From positions 3,162,001 to 3,226,000 of the forward strand of contig CP051142.1 of assembly GCA_001592805.2 (NCBI GenBank): 64,000 nt of DNA. Direction: 5' to 3'. How positions within the stretch are numbered: position 1 is the stretch's first letter; every line of letters starts with the position of its first letter. Shown one piece after another: positions 1 through 9,168 of the stretch. The DNA is from Peltaster fructicola. Lineage: Eukaryota > Ascomycota > Dothideomycetes. Below the pieces are notes generated by a model. The model was given only the letters and a program-made list of their open reading frames with translations. It was not told where the DNA came from and made no database searches. Made by a program: the position numbers and the translations under genes.

Positions 1-1
1 T

Positions 2-1513
2 GTTGATCTAGACGCACTTAAGGGATGTCTACTTCTCAGAGTACATCCCTCAGCATTCTTCGAGCTATGGGAAGAACTCCTCCGTGTAAGCAAGACTGTG
101 AAACCTGCAATCAACGTCGAGGACCTCAGATATGAGCTTGGTAGCATTGAGTTGATCGGACCTGCGGCGACCGAAGCACTCTTAGCAGTCCTGAAGCCAT
201 GTTCTGATGATGACAAGATTGTCTTGTCGCAGATCGATGGTCTAAGCAACACAGCTCTGCTACCTGCCGGTACCGTGTTCGACATGGAGATGCAAGACCC
301 GAGATTGTGTCAGAAGTCAAGGAAGTCGGGGCATGCATTGCAACCACTGATCATACAGTCTGCATCTGATGCACACCGAAGTATAGCAGCACGCTCTGGC
401 GCACTTTTCGATCGACATAAGCGTGTGTTAGCTACGAGCAGTCTGCCGAGTCAAAAGGCTATCAATCGTCGTAGGAGTGAAGCCCCTGTCGACAAAGATC
501 CTCCATCGAAGGAGAAGGATCCTCGAATACCAGTCCTGCTATACACAGCTACGAGTTCGAGGAGTGCCAAACCACTTAATCAATGGACACTGCTACTTCC
601 TTGGAAGTGTGTGCTTCCCGTCTGGTATTCATTAATATACACACCATTGTCAACTGGTCTTCAACCTCGGTTCGGTGGGTTGACAGAGCTGAGAGAGGTT
701 TTGCTGGAGCACAGTCTTCCATGGTTTCCTGCTGACTACCCTGCAACTCGTGCGGGACAGCAGTGGGAGATGCAAGAGAGTCAGAGGCGCAAGAAAGATT
801 GGTCAAGTCATCCAAAGAGTAAGCGAGTCAACTGGGAAGGACTCGAGCTTGGCAATGGCCAGAAAGGAGAAGTAGGAGAAGGCTGGACCAGCGACTGGAC
901 GAAGTTGTCACGTACAAGCGTTGAGCATGTCGACAACACACTGACGGTGAAGGACAGTGAAGGAGTCGACAGCCCAGCTCTGCGTCATGTGTCAGTTTCA
1001 GTATCCCAAAGCCGTCGACAGGTATCTGATTCTTGCTCTCGTCTGCCACTTATCCAGGTGCGCATCGAGCACATTAGTCGAGGTGTTCCACAGCAGTGTG
1101 CTCGAATATACCGACTCCCGGCTTCTCCTACAGCACGCAAACTCTGGCTAGCATTACATCCGAGATACCAAGACAAACACTACGGTGCGAGCAAGCGAAT
1201 GCACAAGACGGCAGCCAATGCAACGAAGCATGAACAACAGCAACAGTTGGCACGATCACTGCTCGAGAAGCCTAAAGCTGGGCAACCGGACTGGCCAGCG
1301 TGTCCCACTGAGGACGATCTGATCGGCTTTGTGACAGCTGGCAACTTTGATCTGAGCGCCGGGTACGGAACAGCTATTGGCAGTATCGTGCTATCTGCAG
1401 AACTGGCTGCACGCAAAGCAGCAAGCACATCGCCCGGCGACCTCAGTAGGCTGTGCATCGTTCGCAACAGTGGACAGACCATAGGCCGACTGGCTCGATG
1501 GCATCTAGTATGA
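2..1513 (+). CDS. POP1: RNase P/MRP subunit Pop1, C-terminal part (5' end cut by the window)
   Basis: This is the C-terminal portion of Pop1, the large protein subunit of nuclear RNase P (tRNA 5' processing) and RNase MRP (rRNA processing). The frame is open from base 2 with no stop, so the gene begins outside the window; the GTG at 98 is only an internal codon. The POPLD domain is recognisable at about 560-780 (LLPWKCVLPVWYSLIYTPL, then a GGL..L and WFPADYPATRAG stretch). The end has the usual family signature: IGFVTAGNFDLSAGYGTAIG followed by a CIVRNSGQ..GRLARW terminus. About 504 residues are visible, against roughly 850-900 for full-length fungal Pop1. The stop at 1511-1513 lies 38 bp from the stop of the convergent hydrolase gene. 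Confidence 0.85.
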   Translation, partial: VDLDALKGCLLLRVHPSAFFELWEELLRVSKTVKPAINVEDLRYELGSIELIGPAATEALLAVLKPCSDDDKIVLSQIDGLSNTALLPAGTVFDMEMQDPRLCQKSRKSGHALQPLIIQSASDAHRSIAARSGALFDRHKRVLATSSLPSQKAINRRRSEAPVDKDPPSKEKDPRIPVLLYTATSSRSAKPLNQWTLLLPWKCVLPVWYSLIYTPLSTGLQPRFGGLTELREVLLEHSLPWFPADYPATRAGQQWEMQESQRRKKDWSSHPKSKRVNWEGLELGNGQKGEVGEGWTSDWTKLSRTSVEHVDNTLTVKDSEGVDSPALRHVSVSVSQSRRQVSDSCSRLPLIQVRIEHISRGVPQQCARIYRLPASPTARKLWLALHPRYQDKHYGASKRMHKTAANATKHEQQQQLARSLLEKPKAGQPDWPACPTEDDLIGFVTAGNFDLSAGYGTAIGSIVLSAELAARKAASTSPGDLSRLCIVRNSGQTIGRLARWHLV

Positions 1514-1551
1514 CCGCACTGGAAAAACATTGCAGCAGGAAGATGTGCATC

Positions 1552-2658
1552 TTACATCTTACTACCACGACTACCTTGACCACTTTCTGACAACAGTCTA
1601 CAAAGCCACTGTTCTGCTTCTCTTCGCATGGCAATACTGAATTCATGGCCGCCTTCGGGATCGACAACATCAGTGAGACTGATACCTTGATCCTTGCACC
1701 AACCGTGCTCTTTATCGATAGCCGCTTTTAGCCAGGTCAAGAAAGGCTCGCTATGCTTGTAATTCACCAGTTTGTCCTTTGCTCCACTCAGGACAAGCAA
1801 CGACTTACCGGCTAGCTTCTGCTCGATCAATGGATTGAGACGACTGATTTCTGCCTTCGATGGAGGGTGCAGGTGATCGTCGCCAGTGACGGTATCGAGC
1901 TCACCGAGGAAGACACCACTTGGATCTGATCGTTCGACCTCCTCGATCAGACTTTGTGGAAAGTCCTTCGAGCCCAGGAAGTTCCTGGCCACAGGCACTG
2001 TGTTCATACAGCTCTCAAGCTTGCTCCTGATCGCTCGATCGGTCATGAGACGAACATAGTCAGCACAACCAACAACGATCAATGCTGCATTGATACGTGG
2101 GTCTTTCAGAAGGGCCTGCCACGTAGCATGTCCGCCCAGACTGACTCCAGAGCAGATGTGCATGCTGGGCGTGAAGGAGAGGTATGTTGGCAGGTGTGTG
2201 ATCAGCAGAGAGACATCCTGAGCTGTGCCGGAGAACAACGTCCACATGTCCACGGCGTGATGAGGGTTTCCAGCCTTCCATGAGTCGTTCGCTTTGATGT
2301 CGATCAACCGACTACCATGGTTCCTCTGGTCGAAGCAGATACAGATCAAGCCTCTTCCGTTTCGTCCTCGGTGACCATTCCACGCGTTGAGTAACGCTGC
2401 TGCCACAAAGCCCATCGAGTCTTGACTGTCATTTCTGCCATGAAGAAGCCATATGCAAGCGACGTTGTCCCTACTCGATGACAACTCATCGAGGCCATAG
2501 ACCGTGAGCAGTATGCCGGCGATATGCAGGCGTTGGAAGGAGACTGGAATCACATCCTTGAACGCCGTTAGAGTGGGAGGCAACGGCGATTCAAAGGGTG
2601 ACCGTGACGACTTGATGTTTAGCTGCTGTCCCCAAGATGCAGACGTTTTCTGCTCCAT
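1552..2658 (-). CDS. Alpha/beta hydrolase-fold protein (esterase/lipase type)
   Basis: A single-exon protein of 368 residues with an alpha/beta hydrolase core. The oxyanion-region motif HGRND is near residue 73 and the nucleophile elbow GVSLGGH places the catalytic Ser near 173. An Asp in GAKDKLVN (about 295) and a His in PEGGHEFS (about 338) complete a likely Ser-Asp-His triad in the right order and spacing. No signal peptide or membrane segment is visible, so it is probably cytosolic. The substrate cannot be read from the sequence; similar fungal proteins are annotated only as alpha/beta hydrolases. The start is the first ATG after a stop. It is tail to tail with POP1. Confidence 0.8.
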   Translation of the reverse strand: MEQKTSASWGQQLNIKSSRSPFESPLPPTLTAFKDVIPVSFQRLHIAGILLTVYGLDELSSSRDNVACIWLLHGRNDSQDSMGFVAAALLNAWNGHRGRNGRGLICICFDQRNHGSRLIDIKANDSWKAGNPHHAVDMWTLFSGTAQDVSLLITHLPTYLSFTPSMHICSGVSLGGHATWQALLKDPRINAALIVVGCADYVRLMTDRAIRSKLESCMNTVPVARNFLGSKDFPQSLIEEVERSDPSGVFLGELDTVTGDDHLHPPSKAEISRLNPLIEQKLAGKSLLVLSGAKDKLVNYKHSEPFLTWLKAAIDKEHGWCKDQGISLTDVVDPEGGHEFSIAMRREAEQWLCRLLSESGQGSRGSKM

Positions 2659-3219
2659 TTGAGTGGTGGTTGTGAGAGGTGAGATCGTCTTTGCCAGCGA
2701 TGGATCCGGAAGGGCGGCTTTCCCTTGCCGAAGATTGAATGCAATATCAATGCTAATACATTAACATCAATCCGACGTCCCACTATGACATGGATCGATA
2801 TGAGCATCTTGCAGAGCTGTCATCGATGTCTTCGGTCGAGCTGTACGATGCTGGCAAAATGCTCGTGCTGCAACCGCGAAGCCATTATGCTTTGCTGCAC
2901 CTGCCTGGGCATGATAACAGAGGCGAAGCCACGGCAGCACGTAGGTACACTTTGCAAGGCTGAGCAAATGTACGTCCTACGCCTTGCATAGCTTGCACAG
3001 CACTCAACGCTCTCATCGAGTAAGTCTGGCATGGAGCAAGACTCTATCCTTGAACTTTGACCGACATGCAAGAGCTCGCAATAGCTTTGTACCAATAAAG
3101 TGCTATACAGGACGCCATGGCTGATGCTCACCGGTCGATAACCTCCCACTAGCCATGTGGAAGGGTATATATATACTCAGGCGATCAACCAGCAAGACGA
3201 GGGCAGCTATATCGCCGTC
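2659..3219. other. Intergenic region, divergent promoter
   Basis: This lies between the hydrolase (minus) and the cell-wall protein gene (plus). It contains several short random ORFs and one good TATA element close to the plus-strand gene. I see nothing else. Confidence 0.6.
3166..3175 (+). promoter_or_regulatory. TATA box of the cell-wall protein gene
   Basis: A perfect TATATATATA run lies 45 bp before the ATG at 3220. It implies a very short leader and argues for ATG 3220 over the in-frame ATG at 3157, which lies upstream of the TATA. Confidence 0.5.
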
Positions 3220-4364
3220 ATGCGCTTCCTCGCTATCCTCGCACTGGCGAATGCCAGGTGTATGGCTCAGTATATCACACTGGGCTCAGCCTTCCTTGAT
3301 CTAGACACCTGCGCCAGTCCCCAGGGGACCTATCAGTGCTATCAGCAAGCAGGCAACACCGAAACACAGGCATCGCATGTCTGCAATTAACCAACGGAGG
3401 TTCGAGATGTCTGGTCGGAGTAGACGCCAACTACCATCAAAGCGTGGTACGTTGCATCACCGAAGGTTGTTGGAATCGAGTGGGTAGGCCTGGGGCTCTA
3501 TCTTTGCCATTACTGAGTGTCAGGCCTACAGTTGTCAGTATCAGGTCATGCTCGCTGAGTATGTTCAGACCGTCATACACAACGAGCTTGTTCCCAGCTC
3601 TATCCCACCATTCTTCGACACTGATTATGGCAATACTCCTGGATCGTGCGGTAGGAACAGCGAACGCATGCTACCATCACGAATGCTGAACATTCCCAGT
3701 CTGTAACCTACCCGAGGCCTTGACAGTCATCTATAATACTGGAGTCGGACAGTGCAGCAGCATCGGCAACCCACTCAGTACTGCTTATACCAATTGCCTC
3801 GCCTGTCTCCCGGGTCAACACCTAGCCGAACTCCAATCGATTTGTCCAAACAATAGTTTAGTACCAGTGGGTATCAACAGTGCTATCTCGCAAGCCTTTA
3901 AGGACGCACAAAGCGATCCAGTGTACAAGTCCTCGAACTGGCACAACATCCTAGTGGCAAACTGTCCGTCACAGACACCTCCACAGGGCTCAGCTGGCTA
4001 CTTGAATCCACTGTCTTTACCTGATGGTTTTCCTGCCACGGCGCCGCTGTCGAACAGGCCTGATATCGTCACATCCCTTGCTCAATTCAACCTCACCCAA
4101 AGCACAATCGCGTGGACATGGTACTCGGGTTCAGGAACGACAACATTTACGTTCTCGTCCTACACCGCAGCTGCTGCAACGGGCGGGACTTCGACCACAG
4201 CAGGTGTCGTGGTCTCAACGATAAGTGCTCAAGTGACAACCATCAGTGGTCAGGTGACCACGGTTCCGGCGACAGTTGTGAGTACCACGAAGTCAAATGC
4301 AGAGAAGTCGATTGCCCCGATCGCGGCACCACTTGGGCTGTTATTAGGACTCGCCATGCTCTAA
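3220..4364 (+). CDS. Secreted cysteine-rich GPI-type cell-wall glycoprotein (one apparent frameshift)
   Basis: A secreted protein of about 350 residues. It has a signal peptide (MRFLAILALANA), a cysteine-rich body with family-like blocks CWNR/AYSCQYQ and CLACLPGQ, a Ser/Thr-rich tail, and a C-terminal hydrophobic segment (APLGLLLGLAML) typical of a GPI signal. Exons are 3220-3479, 3524-3650 and 3700-4364. The introns are 3480-3523 (GTGGGT...CAG) and 3651-3699 (GTAGGA...CAG), and both match in phase. Within the first exon the frame carrying CYQQAGNTETQA stops at 3388, while the continuation (NGGSRCLVGVDANYHQ) is one frame back. One added base between about 3360 and 3384 makes the whole coding length divisible by three. 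The function is unknown; a cell-surface structural or adhesive role is inferred. Confidence 0.65.
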
Positions 4365-4619
4365 ACAACACCGTGGTAAAGGCACTCGCAGAGCGTCCGT
4401 TCAAAAAGAGGGACGGTGTAACATCTTCATCAGCAGTGAGCGATGATCGCGGCGTGTATCGTATGCTCTACGGCATCAGCAGGGATGACAGTGCTCGAGG
4501 TGTGAAGACATATCAATATAACCAAATCATGACAATTCGTGGGTAAACCGCCACGTTACTATTGGGTATCATCTGCCGTGAGGCCTCTTTCTTCCCTGCG
4601 CCAATCCGTATGCACAAGC

Positions 4620-5161
4620 TCAACCAAGTCGTCTTTCAAGCTGCTCAACTCTTGCTCTAAAACTTCGGACGATCTCTCTTATCCGTCTAATCTTGTCAAA
4701 CTCCGTCTCAAGGTCATCGATCTGCTGTAGGATGAGCCTAAATCGTGCGATCTCTGCGTCAGCCATTTCGATCACATTGCCGGCCCTGTCGAACTGTGTC
4801 TGTGTCGCTATCTCGGTCGCGCGATTAAGCTGCGATGATGTCAGCATGCTTGCACACTAATCGGATGATGATCGTGGCATACGGCTTCAAGTCTCTGCTG
4901 GATAGCTTGCATGACGCGCTCCAGATGACGTCCCAACAGTGTCAGGCTCGCTGGATCCAGCAGTAGACGGCCTTGAGAGCTGGCATTGGAGCCTCGACTC
5001 GATTGCGCATGTTGGTGAGCGAGCTGTTGGTGCTGACGAAGCGCCGCGATATCCTCTCTGCTCAGGCCAAGGCTGGTATCTGGTATCGACGCGGGTGGTT
5101 CAGACGGAGCGTGCTGCTGTGTGCTGCGAATTGGCTGTCGTGAAGAACTGATCTGAGGCAT
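4620..5161 (-). CDS. Small coiled-coil protein, likely BLOC-1 subunit CNL1 (BLOC1S4-like)
   Basis: Two exons, 4883-5161 and 4620-4829, are joined across a 53-nt intron (GTATGC...GCTGAC...CGCAG, phase 0/0) to give 162 residues. The N-terminal third is polar and Gln/Ser-rich. From about residue 70 it is predicted helical: LTLLGRHLERVMQAIQQRL, then ATEIATQTQFDRAG, then a C-terminal heptad run ending in VEQLERRL. This layout resembles the CNL1/BLOC1S4 subunit of the BLOC-1 complex, which acts in endosomal sorting. The similarity is recalled from the fold pattern, not a strong motif, so other small coiled-coil complex subunits remain possible. Confidence 0.6.
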
Positions 5162-5598
5162 GACAAGGCCAGGCTGTGGCCGCCATCAAGCTACAAAAGA
5201 GATGCAGGGTGTACCGTCATCTCGTGCAGCATCCAGATGCCTGGTTAGGAAGCAGTGAGGAATGCAATACACAGTAGTTGTTGGCTGTGGACGGTGTTTC
5301 AGCTGCCGAGCGCGTGTAGGTCGCGGCGATGCCGCAACGCATGTCCAAGGTCCATCATGGAGATACATCTCGTGTGGGTGTGGTCATCAAGGCTAAGCCG
5401 AGGACACACAGCAGCGTCGTGGGGCCCGTGCTCGCGCGGCTTGCTATCCCAGCTCTTTTATATAGAATCATAAGAATAACAACACTATTACAAACTAAAG
5501 TACCACAGCGTCACAGATGCCGGATAGGGGATCATGGATGTTCGTGTGTGTGGATGATAGAGATTTCATTCAGGATCGCTGAGCCAGCCAAAGCTATC
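5162..5598. other. Intergenic divergent promoter region
   Basis: This 437-bp gap separates two small divergent genes. Only short unsupported ORFs are present. An A/T-rich patch lies around 5455-5490 (tttatatagaatcataagaa), which could serve as core promoter for the plus-strand gene. Confidence 0.4.
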
Positions 5599-6144
5599 AT
5601 GGCGTACGATGTGAGTATCAAATATGAGCTGCTAGTGATGTGCTGACCCGTGGCCAGTATTCGCGAACGCCAGGCACCTTCACTGCCATGCTGAAGGCGC
5701 TTGGCGGCATCGGGCCTCCTGGTGAGCAACTCCTCCCTTGATGAGTTCAATCGCTGATGAGCACAACTAAGGCGGACCGCTGCTGTACATGTTGCGATCC
5801 TTGACCGTGACCTCATCGTCTGCAGTAGGTTCAGTTATTGCTCAGTACACCGCAGTCTGCTGACTGTACAGGTTGTGATCGGCGGTGCTATGGCATGGCT
5901 ATCTCAGGCGCTTTACGGAGTCGGAGCACTTGGCTTTGTGTTCGGTTCGTGCATCGGCTTCGTCGCAAGCAGCATTGGCTATTTCTTGCACTGCCGTCGT
6001 CATTCGATCAATGCCCTCGAGCAATTCCCAACGCTGATGCAGATGCATCTGATGACCAACTTCAGACTAGCTGGCTTTGAGAAAATGCGGTTGGGAGACG
6101 CGAAGGAGCTGGCGCGGTTCAAAGAGATATCGGATCATCTCTGA
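5599..6144 (+). CDS. Small membrane protein of unknown function
   Basis: Three exons are inferred: 5599-5610 (MAYD), 5658-5721 and 5846-6144. The introns are 5611-5657 (GTGAGT...CCAG) and 5722-5845 (GTGAGC...CTCAG). The phases close exactly to 124 residues. The protein begins with YSRTPGTFTAMLKALGGIGPP, then has a long hydrophobic Gly/Ala-rich block (about residues 35-70, VVIGGAMAWLSQALYG...GFVASSIGYF), enough for one or two membrane segments. A basic CRRH and an amphipathic C-terminus follow. I do not recognise a family. The second intron is long for this window and its acceptor was chosen by phase, so the join near residue 26 is the least certain point. Confidence 0.55.
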
Positions 6145-6304
6145 AGCTGAAATGTTGGGTCATTGCGGCGTGGCAAAGCGCAGCGTCGAGCATAGAGGTG
6201 AGCCTCCAGGCAAGCATTCCAACATCAAAGCTGACGGCCGCAGGACATCGAGCGCCGTCGAGAGGCCGAACTGGTCGCTGAGCTTGGATCAAAGATCGGA
6301 TAGC

Positions 6305-7459
6305 TCAATTAAAACTCGTCTTCTTGCCTGCTGGTGCTACGATAGCAGCACTGGCTCGTTGCGCTCTAGCCAAAGCTCGACCTGGTGCCACGTTTCGTGC
6401 ATCTTCGTGCTTCTGTCGCCGAAGAGCCTGCCGTTCGTCCTTGTCCAGTCGCTTGGACGGTCGTTGTGTTGAAGACTCCTCAGCACCAGGCTCGTTGCTC
6501 TCCCCGGTCGTCTTCGTACCCTTGTTGAATCGTTTCTTGTAGCGAGTCTGGGCATCTTCGGCAAACTCGCAACGTAATGCTCGGCCTTGCAGACGGTTGA
6601 TGAACCATTTGCGAGGTTTCTTGGCTTTGGCCGGGCCATCGGCGGCAGCTTCGTCATCGCTCTCATCTGCAGCTTTGTATATGAAGCCTGCAACAGCTGC
6701 TTGCGCAGCTTCGAGCGATGCAAAGCGCACCCAACCATATCCTTTGCATTTGCCGCTGTCTTCGAACGTGGTCAAGAAGACATCTTCCACTTCTCCCGCT
6801 TGAGAGAAATGCTCGCGAACATCATCAGTCGTGGTTTCGAAAGTGAGATTGCCAACGAATATCCGCTTGCTAGGTGCCTTCTCGAGTGGGACGGCAGTCT
6901 CGCTGGCTTGAGCATCAGGGCGGCCCTCGAAGCTCTTAGCATTCTTGATGAGCACCTTTCGTCCAGCAAGCAGTGTTTCCGAGAGTCCTATGGCTGCAAG
7001 CATATCTGCTTCTGTTGCGAAGTCAACGTATGCAAAGCCTTTGTTGACAGGCTTTGGTCCTTTCCAAGTCGGTCCTTTCGGTGGTGGAGGTGGCATATGG
7101 ACTCTCGTGATGGCATCCTTGGCTATACCGCCCTTGTCTGCGAAGAATTCTCGCAATTCGTCCTTGCTTGTGGTCCATAGCATATTTCCAATCCATATTG
7201 CCCACTCCGACTTTGCAGGCGCCGACTCTTTCGCTGGTTCATCATTCAGCTCAGCACTCGCTGATGTATCTGTAGTCGTTGCTGGCTTGCTTGTGACAGA
7301 CTTGCCCTTCTTGAGCTTTCGGAGTGCCTTTTTGGATGGTGGTTCAGGCAGGTCGAGATCAATCTCGAGTTCATCTTCCTCGTTGACCAATCTCTTACGC
7401 TTACGTTCCGGCTGTGCCGAGCCAGAATCATTGGCTTCGATTGCTTCTTCTCGCGACAT
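6305..7459 (-). CDS. NOP13: Nucleolar RNA-binding protein Nop13 (two RRMs)
   Basis: A single-exon protein of 384 residues. A basic, acidic-patched N-terminus (KRKR, LEIDLDLPEPPSKKALRKLKK) is followed by two RRM domains. RRM1 is at about 87-175 with RNP2 WIGNMLW and RNP1 KGFAYVDF; RRM2 is at about 200-295 with RNP2 IFVGNLTF and RNP1 KGYGWVRF. The C-terminus is basic (RYKKRFNKG). This architecture matches Nop13, a nucleolar protein associated with pre-60S/90S ribosome assembly. Its start is 216 bp from the divergent IEC3 start, so the two probably share a promoter region. Confidence 0.85.
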   Translation of the reverse strand: MSREEAIEANDSGSAQPERKRKRLVNEEDELEIDLDLPEPPSKKALRKLKKGKSVTSKPATTTDTSASAELNDEPAKESAPAKSEWAIWIGNMLWTTSKDELREFFADKGGIAKDAITRVHMPPPPPKGPTWKGPKPVNKGFAYVDFATEADMLAAIGLSETLLAGRKVLIKNAKSFEGRPDAQASETAVPLEKAPSKRIFVGNLTFETTTDDVREHFSQAGEVEDVFLTTFEDSGKCKGYGWVRFASLEAAQAAVAGFIYKAADESDDEAAADGPAKAKKPRKWFINRLQGRALRCEFAEDAQTRYKKRFNKGTKTTGESNEPGAEESSTQRPSKRLDKDERQALRRQKHEDARNVAPGRALARAQRASAAIVAPAGKKTSFN

Positions 7460-7675
7460 GATCGACTGGTGCTTGTATGTTCCACGGCCTTCTCACATTC
7501 ATGTGCAGAATAATTTCTAGTCCGGATGACGTGCATTAGTGCCAAGTACGGTCGCCCAGAGCTCCAGAAGCGCCATCGCGTCGGCACGTAGCAATTGTGC
7601 TTCTTTGGAGAACAACCTCGTCGCAACAGCTACTTCTCTTCGATCGCACGACCTTCACCCGAGCTCCACGGCAAG

Positions 7676-8777
7676 ATGAGTGACAACGAGGCGCATCCTT
7701 CCATGGGAGGGAAGTCGCTGGAGACGGCAATGCTCGGCGCCGGGAGACCACCCTACAAGTCCTGGCGCAAGAAGTTCCGCAAGATGAGAGCGAAGTTCGA
7801 TGCAGTGCTCGAGGAGAACAAACGCCTGTTCAAGGAAGAGCAGAAGCTGGAAGGGCTCGCAAGACGACTGACGGAGGAGCTTGAGTATGTGCAATGCTTG
7901 CCAGGGACGATCAATGCTAACCACCCGCAGTGGCCTCATGGAAATACTGCTTGACCTCAACCAGTCCTCTGCGCTACCGCCTGATCTACGCTTCGATGTT
8001 GCACTTCCCCCGTCGCAACGGGCACCACGCGACGTTCCTCCCAGCAATATACTACCAGACAACGTGCAGCCGGAGCACGCGAATGAAATCATGCGAGAAT
8101 ACATCAATGCCGTACAGGCTGGAAGGTTACCGGCACTAGATCTCCACGTCATGCGTGAGCACATACAGGATCGCCTGGCACAACAAGATATTCGACCACT
8201 GCCGCCGAGTCAGCAGGTGGATGAGCATATACCTGAGAATCCTGAAGGACATCCCAGCTTTTTGTCGGCCGAGCAAGAAGACCTCTATCTTGCAAGACTA
8301 GATGCTGCTGCGTCAGATCCTCTTCGCCCAACACTCGACGCTCCGCAGGCTAGCCATCAAGCAGATCTGACACCTCGGGAGTTAGAACGACAGATGGAAC
8401 TGCTGAACCCACAAAGTCAGCACAACTGGCTGAGGACGCACAGCAAGGCACAACCTGTGGTGGATGATGACGAATCAATAGCCGATCAGCCCACCAAAGC
8501 GTCAAAGAAACGACCGTCCGGCAAGAACCTGGCTAGACAGGTCATGATGGACAGGACCTTCCGAGAGGGTTTCAGTCCAAGCGAGATGAGCGGTATGGGT
8601 GAGGACGACCACGATGAGAACGCGGCGCGAAGACGTGGTGGTGGTGACAAAGATACTCCTTACCGTGCAAAGGGTGGACGGAGCGGAGGTTCAACTAAGT
8701 CAAAGAGGAAACGGACGACAGATGAAGGTGGTGCAGGTGGTGGAAAACGCATGAGAGCTTCAGAGATCTTCGACTGA
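7676..8777 (+). CDS. IEC3: INO80 chromatin-remodelling complex subunit Iec3
   Basis: Exons 7676-7884 and 7931-8777 join across a 46-nt intron (GTATGT...CGCAG; the split codon gives Asp) to 351 residues. The N-terminus carries the Iec3 signature: KSWRKKFRKMRAKFDAVLEE, then EEQKLEGLARRLTEE, then after the intron MEILLDLN. This coiled region is the family hallmark of the Ino80_Iec3 domain, a fungal-specific subunit of the INO80 nucleosome remodeller. The rest is acidic and Pro-rich, ending in a Gly/Lys/Arg-rich tail with nuclear localisation signals (KSKRKR, GKRMRASEIFD). The ATG at 7676 is the first Met of the conserved N-terminus. Confidence 0.85.
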
Positions 8778-9168
8778 ATTATGAGGATTGGTACGTCCAA
8801 GTCTTACAAGTGGTTGTCCCAGATATATCCTGCGAACGCACGGGAGCGTCACAACTCTTTGACAGACATGGGAGCTGGATCATCTCATTAATACAAGTGA
8901 TTGCCTTGGGTGTGTCTTTGCAAACGCACGAGAGCTTCAGATATGTTTGTCTGAGTCATGAGAGCTATTTCATTTTATTCATCCATGTGGTTGTCTTGAA
9001 TGTGTGTCCGCAATCACTTTGTGCCAATAGCCGACAGATAGTTGCCGTTCAAGTGCAGCCACTCGACGTACATTGTCAGGAGGTCCATTCTGTCACTCGC
9101 AAGGAGAACTTGATGTGGCGTCAGCGATCCCTCGCCCTTCATCGCAGACTGGCATGATGATCCGACTG
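8778..9168. other. Intergenic, between convergent genes
   Basis: This is 3' flank of IEC3 and of the orphan nuclear-protein gene. It holds two related GT/TGTGT-rich stretches but no ORF I can support. Confidence 0.5.
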
